Assembly: GCF_014174275.1 (NCBI RefSeq)
Contig: NZ_JABEQK010000002.1
Location: 310,001-374,000 of the forward strand
DNA from: Gluconacetobacter takamatsuzukensis
GTDB taxonomy: Bacteria > Pseudomonadota > Alphaproteobacteria > Acetobacterales > Acetobacteraceae
DNA: 64,000 bases
Reading direction: 5' to 3'
The notes below the pieces were generated by a model. That model was not told the origin of the DNA and ran no database searches. It worked only from the letters and a program-made list of their open reading frames with translations. Below are positions 8,255 through 16,591 of the stretch, piece after piece; position 1 is the stretch's first letter, and each line of letters begins with the position of its first letter. The position numbers were made by a program, and so were the translations under genes.

Positions 8255-9481
8255 TCACTCGACCTCGGGACTCGGCTCCGGAAGAACCGCCGGCGGATGC
8301 ATCTTCGGCCCACGCGTCGGGCCGCCCACGATATGGCCGATCGGGGTCAGCACCTCCACATGGTCGCAGATGATCTTGAACACCGCGAGCATCGGCACCG
8401 ACAGGAACGCCCCCCACACCCCCCACAGCCAGTCCCAGAACATCAGCGACCCCATGACCAGCACCGGATTCAGCGTAAAGCGCCGGGCCAGCACCATCGG
8501 GGTGATCGTCTCGCCTTCCATCAGATGGATGCACAGATAGACCATCGGCGGCAGCAGCGCCTGGAGCACCGACGGAAACACGAACAGGCTGATGACGAAA
8601 TAGATCACGATCCCGGTCAGCGGACCGATGATCGGGATATAGTTCAGCAGAAAGGCCAGCACCCCCCACAGCAGCGGGTTGGGCAGGCCGAACGCCCAGC
8701 ATTGCAGCATGTTCGCCAGCCCGACCAGCACGTTGATGATCGTGATCGTCGTCAGGTACAGCGAGACGTTGCGCTCGATCTGGTAGGCGATCTGCACCGC
8801 CCGGCGCTTGTCGGCAAAGGTCGGCATGATCTCCACGAAGCGCCGCAGCAGGCTGTCCCCCTGCGCCAGCAGGAAGAACAGCATCAGCATCATGGTAAAG
8901 AGCTGGCCCACGAACGCCCGCGTGCCCAGCAGCACGCTGGAGCCGAACGTGCCCAGCCCCCCCTCGGCCGACGGCGCGGCGGGCGCCAGCAGCGCGCCCT
9001 GCGCGCCCTCGTGGCCCCGGCCGCTGACCACGGCCAGAAAGCTCTCGATCCGTTCGTTGGCGGCCTGGATCATCCGCAGCGGCCCGTGCAGCACCGCCAT
9101 ATGGGCCTGGATCGCGGCCATGGTCTGCGGCGCGCGGCTGATCCACCCTGCGGCCGGCACCGAAATCGCGGTGCCGATCGCCCCCACCACCCCGAACAGG
9201 CACAGGATCAGGATCAGCGCCGCCAGCGTCTTGGGCAGCCGCAACCGCGCATGCAGCACGCGCATGGGCGCAGACAGCAGCAGGTTGGCCACCAGCGCCA
9301 GCACGATGGGCAGGATGATCGCAGCCGCGAAATACAAGGTGTAGAAGACCGCCAGCACAGTCAGGATCAGCAGGCAGATGGTCTGCGCGCTGAAACGGCT
9401 GCGGCGCACGACCTCGATGGCCCGTTGCTGCTGGCGCGTCTCGAACGAATCCGCTTCTTCACTCTCGGGAGCCAGCATCAT
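8255..9481 (-). CDS. AI-2E family transporter (PerM-like membrane protein)
   Basis: About 408 residues. It has hydrophobic segments near the N-terminus (TICLLILTVLAVFYTLYFAA, ILPIVLALVANLLL, LAALILILCLFGVVGAIG), a soluble middle region, then a C-terminal membrane block. That block includes LLWGVLAFLLNYIPIIGPL, with the YIPIIGP motif typical of the AI-2E/PerM exporter family. The family includes AI-2 exporters and sodium/proton antiporters, and the substrate is not predictable here. The start is set at tandem ATGs at 9481/9478 after GAGG; the ORF extends upstream without family-like sequence. Confidence 0.88.
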   Translation of the reverse strand: MMLAPESEEADSFETRQQQRAIEVVRRSRFSAQTICLLILTVLAVFYTLYFAAAIILPIVLALVANLLLSAPMRVLHARLRLPKTLAALILILCLFGVVGAIGTAISVPAAGWISRAPQTMAAIQAHMAVLHGPLRMIQAANERIESFLAVVSGRGHEGAQGALLAPAAPSAEGGLGTFGSSVLLGTRAFVGQLFTMMLMLFFLLAQGDSLLRRFVEIMPTFADKRRAVQIAYQIERNVSLYLTTITIINVLVGLANMLQCWAFGLPNPLLWGVLAFLLNYIPIIGPLTGIVIYFVISLFVFPSVLQALLPPMVYLCIHLMEGETITPMVLARRFTLNPVLVMGSLMFWDWLWGVWGAFLSVPMLAVFKIICDHVEVLTPIGHIVGGPTRGPKMHPPAVLPEPSPEVE

Positions 9482-9662
9482 GCCCCAGCCTCGCCAACAG
9501 CATTCGGCGGACAGGACCCGCCCGACCGCCGTTGCATGGGGCGTAGTCCCCCGCCCGCGCCGACGCAAGGCATAACGCGCATCAACATTGGTGCCACGCG
9601 TCCGACGCGGTGCATGCCCCCCCCGGTCGCCCCATTTTCACAGAAACGTGAGCATTCGGAAC

Positions 9663-9715
9663 CCCGATGGTCCGGAAAATGCCGCGATCAAGGCTTGAAA
9701 GCCGCGACCATCGGG
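9663..9715 (+). promoter_or_regulatory. long inverted repeat upstream of pqqA
   Basis: CCCGATGGTC (9663-9672) is perfectly inverted at GACCATCGGG (9706-9715), enclosing a 33-nt loop with a smaller GGCTT/AAGCC stem. It lies 61-113 nt before the pqqA start. The rest of the 294-nt gap (9482-9775) shows no other recognisable element. A role as operator or leader RNA structure for the PQQ operon is inferred. Confidence 0.45.
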
Positions 9716-9775
9716 CGTCACATCCGATCTGAAAGCGGGAGCCCCGCCTTCATGACCTGAATGATGGAGGATCAC

Positions 9776-9856
9776 ATGGCCTGGACTGCTCCGAAGATCA
9801 CCGAAGTTCCGCTGGGCGCGGAAATCAACAGCTACGTCTGCGGCCAGAAGAAATAA
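9776..9856 (+). CDS. pqqA: PQQ precursor peptide PqqA
   Basis: A 26-residue ribosomal peptide, MAWTAPKITEVPLGAEINSY followed by VCGQKK. It supplies the Glu (E16) and Tyr (Y20) that become the PQQ skeleton; the conserved E-x3-Y spacing is present. A strong GGAGG ribosome-binding site precedes the ATG. It heads the pqqABCDE operon and is separated from pqqB by a strong hairpin, which could give excess PqqA relative to the enzymes. PQQ is the cofactor of the periplasmic alcohol and sugar dehydrogenases of acetic acid bacteria. Confidence 0.97.
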   Translation: MAWTAPKITEVPLGAEINSYVCGQKK

Positions 9857-9863
9857 GCCGCAC

Positions 9864-9897
9864 GAAACGCCGCCCAGCCTCGTGCGGGCGGCGTTTC
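9864..9897 (+). terminator. intraoperonic hairpin between pqqA and pqqB
   Basis: A perfect 12-bp stem (GAAACGCCGCCC at 9864-9875, GGGCGGCGTTTC at 9886-9897) with a 10-nt loop is followed by TGTTCT. It begins 8 nt after the pqqA stop and ends 20 nt before pqqB. It is probably a partial terminator or mRNA-stabilising hairpin that sets the pqqA to pqqB-E ratio. Confidence 0.7.
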
Positions 9898-9916
9898 TGT
9901 TCTAGATATCTGCGCC

Positions 9917-10840
9917 ATGATCGACATCATCGTTCTCGGCGCGGCCGCCGGCGGCGGCTTTCCGCAATGGAATTCCAATGCAGCCGGGTGCCGACGCGCC
10001 CGCGCGGGCGACCCCGACGCCCTGCCCCGGACCCAGGCCTCAATCGCCATCAGCGGCGACGGCACCCACTGGTTCGTCGTCAACGCCTCGCCCGACCTGC
10101 GCACGCAGATCAACCAGACGCCGGCGCTGCACCCGCATCAGGGCCTGCGCTCCACCCCCATCGCCGGGGTGATCCTGACCGGCGGCGAGGTCGATACCGT
10201 GACCGGCCTGCTCACCCTGCGCGAGCGCCAGCCCTTCACCCTGCTGGGCACCCGCCCGGTGCTGGACCTGCTGGACGCCAACCCGATCTTCGAGGCCCTG
10301 GACCGCGCCATCGTGCCGCGCCTGGCCCTGGCGCTGGACCAGCCCTACCCGCTCGCCCTGCCCGACGGAAAACCGGCCGGGCTGACGATCACCCCCTTCG
10401 CGGTACCCGGCAAGGTGCCGCTCTATGCCGAAACCGGCCCCGACCCCGCCGCCATCGTCGAAAATGGCGAGACGGTGGGGCTGGCGATCACCGACGGCAC
10501 ACGCCATGTCTTCTTCATTCCCGGCTGCGCCCGCATGACCGACGCGCTGCGGGCCCGCCTGCGGGGGGCGGATATCGTGTTCTTTGACGGCACATTGTGG
10601 ACCGACGACGAAATGCTGCGCGCAGGCGTGGGGCAGAAGACCGGCCAGCGCATGGGCCACATGTCCGTCAGCGGCACCGACGGCACCATCCACGCGCTCT
10701 CCGACCTCGAAATCGGGCGCAGGATCCTGATCCACATCAACAATTCCAACCCCGTCCTGCTGGCCGACAGCCCCGAGCGCGCCGCCGCGCGCGACGCGGG
10801 ATGGGACGTGGCCTTCGACGGCATGAGGATGACGGCATGA
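9917..10840 (+). CDS. pqqB: PQQ biosynthesis protein PqqB
   Basis: A 307-residue metallo-beta-lactamase-fold oxygenase. In PQQ synthesis it hydroxylates the tyrosine part of the Glu-Tyr intermediate. The N-terminus IIVLGAAAGGGFPQWNSNA is diagnostic, and the metal-site region LTGGEVDTVTGLLTLRE replaces the hydrolase H-x-H-x-D-H motif as in true PqqB. The C-terminus has KTGQRMGHMSVSG and ILIHINNSNPVLL. Its stop overlaps the pqqC start (ATGA). Confidence 0.97.
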   Translation: MIDIIVLGAAAGGGFPQWNSNAAGCRRARAGDPDALPRTQASIAISGDGTHWFVVNASPDLRTQINQTPALHPHQGLRSTPIAGVILTGGEVDTVTGLLTLRERQPFTLLGTRPVLDLLDANPIFEALDRAIVPRLALALDQPYPLALPDGKPAGLTITPFAVPGKVPLYAETGPDPAAIVENGETVGLAITDGTRHVFFIPGCARMTDALRARLRGADIVFFDGTLWTDDEMLRAGVGQKTGQRMGHMSVSGTDGTIHALSDLEIGRRILIHINNSNPVLLADSPERAAARDAGWDVAFDGMRMTA

Positions 10841-11574
10841 CCAGCCTTCCGCTTTCCCCGGACGAACTGGAGGCCGCGCTGCGTGCCATCGGCGCCGCCC
10901 GCTACCACAATCTGCACCCGTTCCACCGCGCGCTGCATGACGGGCGGCTGACCCGGGGCCAGGTGCAGGCCTGGGCGCTGAACCGCTATTATTACCAGTG
11001 CCGCATCCCCGCCAAGGACGCGACGCTGCTGGCCCGGCTGCCCACGGCAGAGCTGCGGCGCGAATGGCGGCGCCGCCTGGTCGATCACGACGGCGACGCG
11101 CCGGGCACCGGCGGCGTGGCCCGCTGGCTGAAGCTCACCGACGGCGTCGGGCTGGACCGCGCCTATGTCGAGTCGCTGGAAGGGCTGCTGCCCGCCACCC
11201 GCTTCGCCGTCGATGCCTATGTGGAGTTCGTGCGCGACCGCTCGATCCTGGAGGCCATCGCCTCGTCCCTGACCGAGCTGTTCTCGCCCACCATCATCAG
11301 CGAGCGCGTGTCGGGCATGCTGCACCATTATGATTTCGTCACCCCGGAAACGCTGGCCTATTTCCAGCCCCGGCTGACCCAGGCCCCCCGCGATTCCGAC
11401 TTCGCCCTGGCCTATGTCCGCGAACACGCCCGCACCGTGGCCGAGCAGAAATCGGTGCTGGACGCGCTGACCTTCAAATGCGCCGTACTGTGGTCGATGC
11501 TGGACGCGCTGGATTACGCCTATGTCGTCCCCGGCCGCATCCCCCCCGGCGCCTTCACGCCCGACCCCGCATGA
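10837..11574 (+). CDS. pqqC: pyrroloquinoline-quinone synthase PqqC
   Basis: A 245-residue cofactor-free oxidase that carries out the final ring closure and eight-electron oxidation to PQQ. Helical-bundle family landmarks are clear: RYHNLHPFHRALHDGRLTRG, LNRYYYQCRIPAKDATLLAR, and SGMLHHYDFVTPETLAYFQP. The start overlaps the pqqB stop and its own stop overlaps the pqqD start, so pqqB-C-D-E are translationally coupled. Confidence 0.97.
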   Translation: MTSLPLSPDELEAALRAIGAARYHNLHPFHRALHDGRLTRGQVQAWALNRYYYQCRIPAKDATLLARLPTAELRREWRRRLVDHDGDAPGTGGVARWLKLTDGVGLDRAYVESLEGLLPATRFAVDAYVEFVRDRSILEAIASSLTELFSPTIISERVSGMLHHYDFVTPETLAYFQPRLTQAPRDSDFALAYVREHARTVAEQKSVLDALTFKCAVLWSMLDALDYAYVVPGRIPPGAFTPDPA

Positions 11575-11867
11575 CCGACGCCCCCGCCCCGCCGCCGGTC
11601 GCCGAAGACACGGTCGTCCGCTTCCTGCGCGGGACCCGCCTGCAACATGACCGGGTGCGCGACCAGTGGGTGATCCAGGCACCGGAACGCGCCTTCATCG
11701 CCGACCCGATCGCCGCCGAGATCCTGCGCCTGGTTGACGGCACGCGCCCGGTCGCCGCCATCATCGACATCCTGGCCCAACGCTTCGCCGCCCCGCGCCC
11801 GGTCATCGCCCACGACGTGCTGGAAATGATCGCCAGCCTGGCCCAGCGGCAGGTACTGACCGCATGA
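11571..11867 (+). CDS. pqqD: PqqA-binding chaperone PqqD
   Basis: A 98-residue RiPP recognition element that binds PqqA and delivers it to PqqE. The family pattern is visible in [20 protein letters not shown] and [19 protein letters not shown]. The ATG at 11571 overlaps the pqqC stop; the ORF continues upstream but that part is out of the family. Its end overlaps pqqE by 4 nt. Confidence 0.95.
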   Translation: MTDAPAPPPVAEDTVVRFLRGTRLQHDRVRDQWVIQAPERAFIADPIAAEILRLVDGTRPVAAIIDILAQRFAAPRPVIAHDVLEMIASLAQRQVLTA

Positions 11868-12964
11868 CCCACATCCCCGTCCCACCGCCCATGAGCCTGC
11901 TGGCCGAGCTGACGCACCGCTGTCCGCTCCAGTGCCCGTACTGCTCCAACCCGCTGGCGCTGGACGGGCGGGAGCACGAACTCACCACCGACGACTGGCT
12001 CCGCGTGCTGGAACAGGCGGCCGAACTCGGCGTGCTCCAGGTCCATTTCTCCGGCGGCGAGCCGATGGCCCGCCGCGACCTGCCCGACCTCGTGCGCCGC
12101 GCCGCAGCGCTGGGGCTGTACACCAACCTCATCACCTCCGGCGTGCTGCTGACCGAGGCCACCCTGGCCCAGCTGGCCGAGGCCGGGCTGGACCATGTGC
12201 AGCTCTCGTTCCAGGACGTCGACACCGCCCCGGCCGAAACCATGGGCGGCATGCCCGGCGCGCAGGAAAAGAAGCTGGCCGCCGCGCGCCTGATCGTGGC
12301 CGAAGGCATGCCGCTGACGACCAATTTCGTCATCCATCGCGGCAATGTCGGCCGCATCGGCCGCATGCTCGACCTGGCGGTCTCGCTGGGCGCCCGCCGG
12401 GCCGAAATCGCCCATACCCAGTATTACGGCTGGGGCCTCGTCAACCGCGCCGCCCTGATGCCCAGCCGCGCCCAGCTCGAAGAAGCAACCCGCGCGGTCG
12501 AGGACGCCCGCACCCGTCTGGCGGGCACGCTGGCCATCGACTACGTCACCCCCGACTACTACGCCGACCAGCCCAAGCCCTGCATGGGCGGCTGGGGCCG
12601 GCGCTTCGTCAATATCTCGCCCACCGGCCACGTCCTGCCCTGCCACGCCGCCGAGACGATCAAGAGCGTCCCCATCCCCGACATCCGCACCGACAGCCTG
12701 GCCGCCATCTGGGCCGACGCCCCCCTGTTCCGCCTGTTTCGCGGCACGGACTGGATGCCCGAACCCTGTCGCGGCTGCGACCTGCGCGAACAGGATTGGG
12801 GCGGCTGCCGCTGCCAGGCCCTGGCCCTGCTGGGCGACGCCGCGGCAACCGACCCGGTCTGCACCCGCTCGCCCGACCACGCCCGGATCAGCAGGATCCT
12901 GGCCGACCTGCCGGAGACACCGCCGCCACTGGTCTATCGCCGGTACGGCAACGCGCCGGGGTAG
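11864..12964 (+). CDS. pqqE: PqqA peptide cyclase PqqE (radical SAM)
   Basis: A 366-residue radical-SAM/SPASM enzyme that crosslinks Glu and Tyr of PqqA. The SAM cluster motif is [12 protein letters not shown] (C-x3-C-x2-C) near residues 20-27. Auxiliary-cluster cysteines appear in the C-terminal half ([35 protein letters not shown]). It is the last gene of the operon; no pqqF/pqqG protease gene follows. R1 repeat copy 2 lies right after the stop. Confidence 0.97.
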   Translation: MTHIPVPPPMSLLAELTHRCPLQCPYCSNPLALDGREHELTTDDWLRVLEQAAELGVLQVHFSGGEPMARRDLPDLVRRAAALGLYTNLITSGVLLTEATLAQLAEAGLDHVQLSFQDVDTAPAETMGGMPGAQEKKLAAARLIVAEGMPLTTNFVIHRGNVGRIGRMLDLAVSLGARRAEIAHTQYYGWGLVNRAALMPSRAQLEEATRAVEDARTRLAGTLAIDYVTPDYYADQPKPCMGGWGRRFVNISPTGHVLPCHAAETIKSVPIPDIRTDSLAAIWADAPLFRLFRGTDWMPEPCRGCDLREQDWGGCRCQALALLGDAAATDPVCTRSPDHARISRILADLPETPPPLVYRRYGNAPG

Positions 12965-12971
12965 GGGGCAG

Positions 12972-13021
12972 CAAGGGCTTTGCCCTTGACCCACCAAAGG
13001 GCAGTCGCCCTTTGGAAACCC
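12972..13021 (+). repeat. R1 repeat copy 2
   Basis: The double hairpin CAAGGGC-TTT-GCCCTTG then CCAAAGGGC-AGTC-GCCCTTTGG, ending AAACCC. It begins 8 nt after the pqqE stop, in the convergent gap between pqqE and the TM2 gene. The remaining gap to 13151 is AT-richer and shows nothing else. Confidence 0.8.
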
Positions 13022-13151
13022 GGTCGTTACGAAAGATGGAACGATATCGATCCGGGATCTTTCATTCTTTTTTTCTGGTCATCGGATATATCCGATGACC
13101 CCGGATTTTCCCTCGCCGCGTGTCCGCAAGCGCGCATTTCCGGTCGGGCCC

Positions 13152-13628
13152 TCAGAACCATTCCTTCTGATGGGCAACATACGTCTCATAGAAATCCTGG
13201 TCGGATTTCGAGATGTAGATAACGCCCTCGATAAAGGCGATCAGCCAGATCACCGCCCCCGGTATGCCGAAAAAGATAAAGCCGAACATCGTAATCAGCA
13301 GCATTACGATCCCGGCCTTGTTGTACCCCAGATAGAATTTATGAATCCCGAACCCGCCCAGGAAAAACGCCAGCAGCCCCGCAACAATCTTCGATTTCTC
13401 GCCCGAGCCGTTGATATCGATATTGATGCTGCCCAGCGGCGGCTCGGACATGACGAAGATCGACAGCGCCTCGCCATTGCTCTTGTCGAAATCGACCTTC
13501 ACGCCTTTCTTCAGCGCGGAAAAATCGGACCGTACGCTCGTTCCCTTGAACGTATATCGATTATTGTCGTCCCCGCTGATCAATCCTTCTCCAATCCGGG
13601 GATCATAATCGAGAACGGTTCCGCGCAT
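13152..13628 (-). CDS. TM2 domain protein with N-terminal cold-shock-like domain
   Basis: 158 residues. The first 60 residues (MRGTVLDYDPRIGEGLISGD, RYTFKGTSV, ALKKGVKVDF) look like a cold-shock/OB-fold beta-barrel. Residues about 75-130 form a TM2 domain: two membrane helices with the hallmark GGFGIHKFYLGYNKAGI and GAVIWLIAFIEGV. The role of TM2 proteins in bacteria is poorly defined. Base composition is clearly more AT-rich than its neighbours, suggesting transfer or relaxed selection. The AT-rich 13629-13846 gap upstream holds no convincing gene. Confidence 0.8.
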   Translation of the reverse strand: MRGTVLDYDPRIGEGLISGDDNNRYTFKGTSVRSDFSALKKGVKVDFDKSNGEALSIFVMSEPPLGSINIDINGSGEKSKIVAGLLAFFLGGFGIHKFYLGYNKAGIVMLLITMFGFIFFGIPGAVIWLIAFIEGVIYISKSDQDFYETYVAHQKEWF

Positions 13629-13846
13629 CGTGTGCCATCCGAAAATCTTGTGCCGACCCCGTCAGCATAAGGATCGGGGACAATTTTCGTCAATTCGAAA
13701 CGCCCGGCATCATAACTAAAATCATGTTCCAGACGAACATGGAAACAAACACCAAAAACAAGCATGAAAACATAACAGTATAAAATCATATCAATCCTTC
13801 ATTAGACCCCAACCGGGCAGACCATCCGGGCAGACCGCCCAACCCC

Positions 13847-15259
13847 CTATCCCGCCGGTTTCCCGGCCAGCCGCACCGGCAGCAGGCGGGTCGTCAGGCA
13901 CAGCAGCGCATGCAGCACGCACAGCACGCCGAACGCCACGGCAAAGACCCGCGATGCCATGAACGGGCCGGCCGATGCCTGCCCGCCCAGGGTCATCGCG
14001 CACAGCGTCGTCCAGATCGGCCCGCCCAGCCTCTGCACGATATTCAGCGCCGTGGTCGCCACCGGCAGGTCCTGCCGCTTCACCGCGGCATATCCCGCGC
14101 TCATCGACGGAATGCCGATCGCCCCCATCCCCGCCCCCCGCAGGAACAGCGCACCGGCCAGGATCGAAAAAGCGACCCCGTACAAGGCAAAAAACACAAG
14201 CAGCAGGGTCCCCGCAAACGCCACCAGTGCGCCGCAATGCGTCAGCCTGCGGATACCGAACCGGTCCGTCAGCCACCCCATCAGCGGATAGGTGCACATC
14301 ATGCCCAGCCCCATGGGCGTCATCAGCCAGCCGACCCGGTCGGGCGACAGGCCACCGCCATGGATCAGCCAGACCGGCACCAGCATCTGCCCCGCGAACA
14401 GCGCACCGTTCAGCAGGAACATGGTGCCGACCGAGGCGGAAAAGACCCGCCCCCCGAACAGCCGCAAATCGATCAGCGCCCCATCGCCCTTCCGGCGCGC
14501 CCACGCGCCATACACCGCAAACAGCAACAGCCCACCGCACACCAGCGCACCGCCCACGCGCTGGCCAAGACGGTCGATACCGTAAAGAAAGAACACAAGA
14601 GCCGGCGAAAGCAGCGCCAGACCAACCAGGTCGAGCACGCGCGGGCGCACCTGCTGCCGATCGTCGGGCAGGAAACGCCACGCGAGCACAAAAGCCAGGA
14701 GCCCGACCGGCAGGTTGAAGAGAAAGATCCAGCGCCAGGAGGCAAATGTCAGGATCCCGCCCGCGACGACCGGCCCCAGAAGCGGCGCCAGCAGGACCGG
14801 CATCACCACCATGCTGGCCACGCGCGGCATGTGCCGGCCGGCGGCGCGCGCCACCAGCATCTGCGCCATCGGCGCCAGAAAGCCGCCCGCCATCCCCTGC
14901 ACCACGCGAAAACCGATCAGCGACGGCGCCGACCATGCCAGCCCGCACAGGCCGGATGCCAGGGTGAACGCGGCGAAACACCACAGATACAGCGCCCGCG
15001 CCCCGATACGATCGACCAGCCAGCCATTCAGCGGCAATGTCAGCGCCAGCGCCAGCAGATACCCGCTCATGACCCACTGGATGGTCGGGAACGCAGCATG
15101 CAGCGTCCCCGCCAGCCCCGGCAGCGAGACATTGACGATCGTGGCGTCGAGCTGCGACATGAACGAACCAATGGCCGCAACACTGGCGATTTTCCAGATG
15201 CCGGGCGGCAGCCGGTCGCTCTCCCCGGGCGACGCGCCCGCCTCCGCCGCGCGGCTCAT
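13847..15259 (-). CDS. DHA2-family MFS drug/metabolite efflux transporter
   Basis: A 470-residue multispanning membrane transporter of the EmrB/QacA (DHA2) group. It carries the family start MSQLDATIVNVSLPGLAGTL, motif A-like GWLVDRIGARALYLW, and the antiporter motif C region VVMPVLLAPLLGPVVAGG. The gene is 31 nt downstream of the isochorismatase-fold gene on the same strand. It is likely controlled by the divergent TetR regulator, which fits an inducible efflux unit. The substrate is unknown. Confidence 0.9.
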   Translation of the reverse strand: MSRAAEAGASPGESDRLPPGIWKIASVAAIGSFMSQLDATIVNVSLPGLAGTLHAAFPTIQWVMSGYLLALALTLPLNGWLVDRIGARALYLWCFAAFTLASGLCGLAWSAPSLIGFRVVQGMAGGFLAPMAQMLVARAAGRHMPRVASMVVMPVLLAPLLGPVVAGGILTFASWRWIFLFNLPVGLLAFVLAWRFLPDDRQQVRPRVLDLVGLALLSPALVFFLYGIDRLGQRVGGALVCGGLLLFAVYGAWARRKGDGALIDLRLFGGRVFSASVGTMFLLNGALFAGQMLVPVWLIHGGGLSPDRVGWLMTPMGLGMMCTYPLMGWLTDRFGIRRLTHCGALVAFAGTLLLVFFALYGVAFSILAGALFLRGAGMGAIGIPSMSAGYAAVKRQDLPVATTALNIVQRLGGPIWTTLCAMTLGGQASAGPFMASRVFAVAFGVLCVLHALLCLTTRLLPVRLAGKPAG

Positions 15260-15290
15260 GCCGAAAAGCCGGGGCCAGTCATGCGGCGGT

Positions 15291-15863
15291 TCAGGCCGTC
15301 AGTTCGACGGCATCGGCAGCCGTCACCCGGCCGAGCATCGGAAAGATCTGCGCGAAGGCAAAGCGATGCATCTCCGCCGACAGGCCCGACGTCGCATCCT
15401 CCGCCACCACCACGGCATAACCATGCTCATGCGCGGCCCGTGCGGTCGATTCCACGCCCATATTGGTCGCAATCCCGCCCAGCACGATCGTCGTGATGCC
15501 GCGCCGGCGCAGTTGCAGGTCCAGGTCCGTGCCGTAGAAGGCCCCCCATTGCCGCTTCGTCACCGTCAGGTCGCCCGGTTCGGCCAACCCGTCCACCAGT
15601 TCGGTCCAGTCCTCGGGAAAGCCGCCCGGCGGCGGGGAAAACGGCCGGTCGACCGGCGTCCGCACCGCATCGGCGAAATCGGGCGCGAAGGCGACATTGA
15701 CCAGCACCACCGGCGCGCCGGCCGCCCGGAAACGGCCGGCCAGGCGCTTGCCGCGCGCCACCACCTCGTCCCCCGAGTGCGGTGCCACGGCGCGGCCGAC
15801 AATGCCCTTCTGGAGGTCGATCAACACCAGGGCGGTCCGGGAAGCGGGGAGGGATATCATCAT
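15291..15863 (-). CDS. isochorismatase-fold hydrolase lacking the nucleophilic Cys
   Basis: A 190-residue alpha/beta hydrolase. The conserved Asp (VLIDLQKGIV) and Lys (VTKRQWGAFYG) of the family triad are present. The usual C-V nucleophile position reads GGIATNMGVESTARAAHEHG, with Gly instead of Cys. This Gly form is seen in isochorismatase-type and YcaC-related members, so amidase chemistry through Cys is unlikely. It is the first gene of the unit with the MFS transporter and is divergent from tetR. Confidence 0.85.
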   Translation of the reverse strand: MMISLPASRTALVLIDLQKGIVGRAVAPHSGDEVVARGKRLAGRFRAAGAPVVLVNVAFAPDFADAVRTPVDRPFSPPPGGFPEDWTELVDGLAEPGDLTVTKRQWGAFYGTDLDLQLRRRGITTIVLGGIATNMGVESTARAAHEHGYAVVVAEDATSGLSAEMHRFAFAQIFPMLGRVTAADAVELTA

Positions 15864-15900
15864 GCGGTTCCGATATCGTTGCCTTCGTTCCCCCGGCGCG

Positions 15901-15929
15901 TTGTCGGCACCGGCGGGGTTCGATAGAAT
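15901..15929 (+). promoter_or_regulatory. sigma-70-like promoter for the TetR gene
   Basis: TTGTCG at 15901-15906 and TAGAAT at 15924-15929 are separated by exactly 17 nt, giving a good vegetative promoter pointing toward tetR. The predicted start site near 15936 falls inside the first operator, which would allow tight negative autoregulation. Confidence 0.55.
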
Positions 15930-15974
15930 TTGAGGACGAACTCAAGCAGGGGCATTATTTGAGCATGGGCTCAA
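15930..15974. promoter_or_regulatory. two TetR operators (TTGAG-N6-CTCAA)
   Basis: Two inverted repeats of identical format lie 29 bp apart: TTGAGGACGAACTCAA at 15930-15945 and TTGAGCATGGGCTCAA at 15959-15974. The first covers the predicted tetR transcription start; the second overlaps the tetR ATG at 15965. They sit between tetR and the divergent isochorismatase-MFS unit and are the obvious binding sites for the TetR protein. Confidence 0.8.
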
Positions 15975-16591
15975 CTTCGTCAAGCACCCATCGCGCCGCG
16001 TTGCAGCCCCAGCGCGCGGTCGGCCGCCAGCGGGTGGCGGAATTGCTGGCGGCGGCCTCCGACCTCATCGCCGAACGCGGCTACGAGGCCACGACCATGG
16101 CCGCGATCGCCGAGCGTGCCGGCGCCCGGATCGGGTCCCTCTATCGTTTTTTCCCGAACAAGGAGGCAATCGCCGATACCCTGCTGCGCCGGCATCTCGA
16201 CATATTGCGCGAGGCCTATGACGCGCTCGGCCACCGCGCGGCTGGCGCCACGCCCCAGGAACTGGCCGATATCCTGATCGATCTCCTGGCCACGCTTTAT
16301 CCGCGTGTGAAATCGCTGCCCGCCCTGATGGATGTCCGCACCGACCGGACCGAACTCAGCCGCCAGTCGCGGGCCACGGCCCTGGGCGGCATTTCCGCCG
16401 CGCTGCGCGCCTGCGCGCCGAAGCTTGACCCGCGGGAGGCCGACGATATCGCAACCGTCGTGCTCAACAACATGAAGACGATGCTGGGCATGGTCCTGAA
16501 CACCGCACCGACATCACCCGGCGCGCCGGACGAGCTGCGCCTGATGAACCGGCTCTACCTCGCCGCCCGCCTGGCGCCTGCCCTCGGCTAG
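15965..16591 (+). CDS. TetR/AcrR family transcriptional regulator
   Basis: 208 residues. The N-terminal HTH is classical: AAASDLIAERGYEATTMAAI then AGARIGSLYRFFPNKEAIAD. The C-terminal ligand domain is of the TetR_C type with no recognisable ligand specificity. It is divergent from the isochorismatase-fold/MFS pair, with two matching operators in between, so it is most likely a local repressor. The start codon lies inside operator 2. Its stop overlaps the converging serine hydrolase gene by 4 nt. Confidence 0.9.
   Translation: MGSTSSSTHRAALQPQRAVGRQRVAELLAAASDLIAERGYEATTMAAIAERAGARIGSLYRFFPNKEAIADTLLRRHLDILREAYDALGHRAAGATPQELADILIDLLATLYPRVKSLPALMDVRTDRTELSRQSRATALGGISAALRACAPKLDPREADDIATVVLNNMKTMLGMVLNTAPTSPGAPDELRLMNRLYLAARLAPALG

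Noticed and set aside
13580-13789. 69-residue minus-strand ORF next to the TM2 gene
   Set aside because: It overlaps the TM2 start, has no ribosome-binding site and no recognisable feature.
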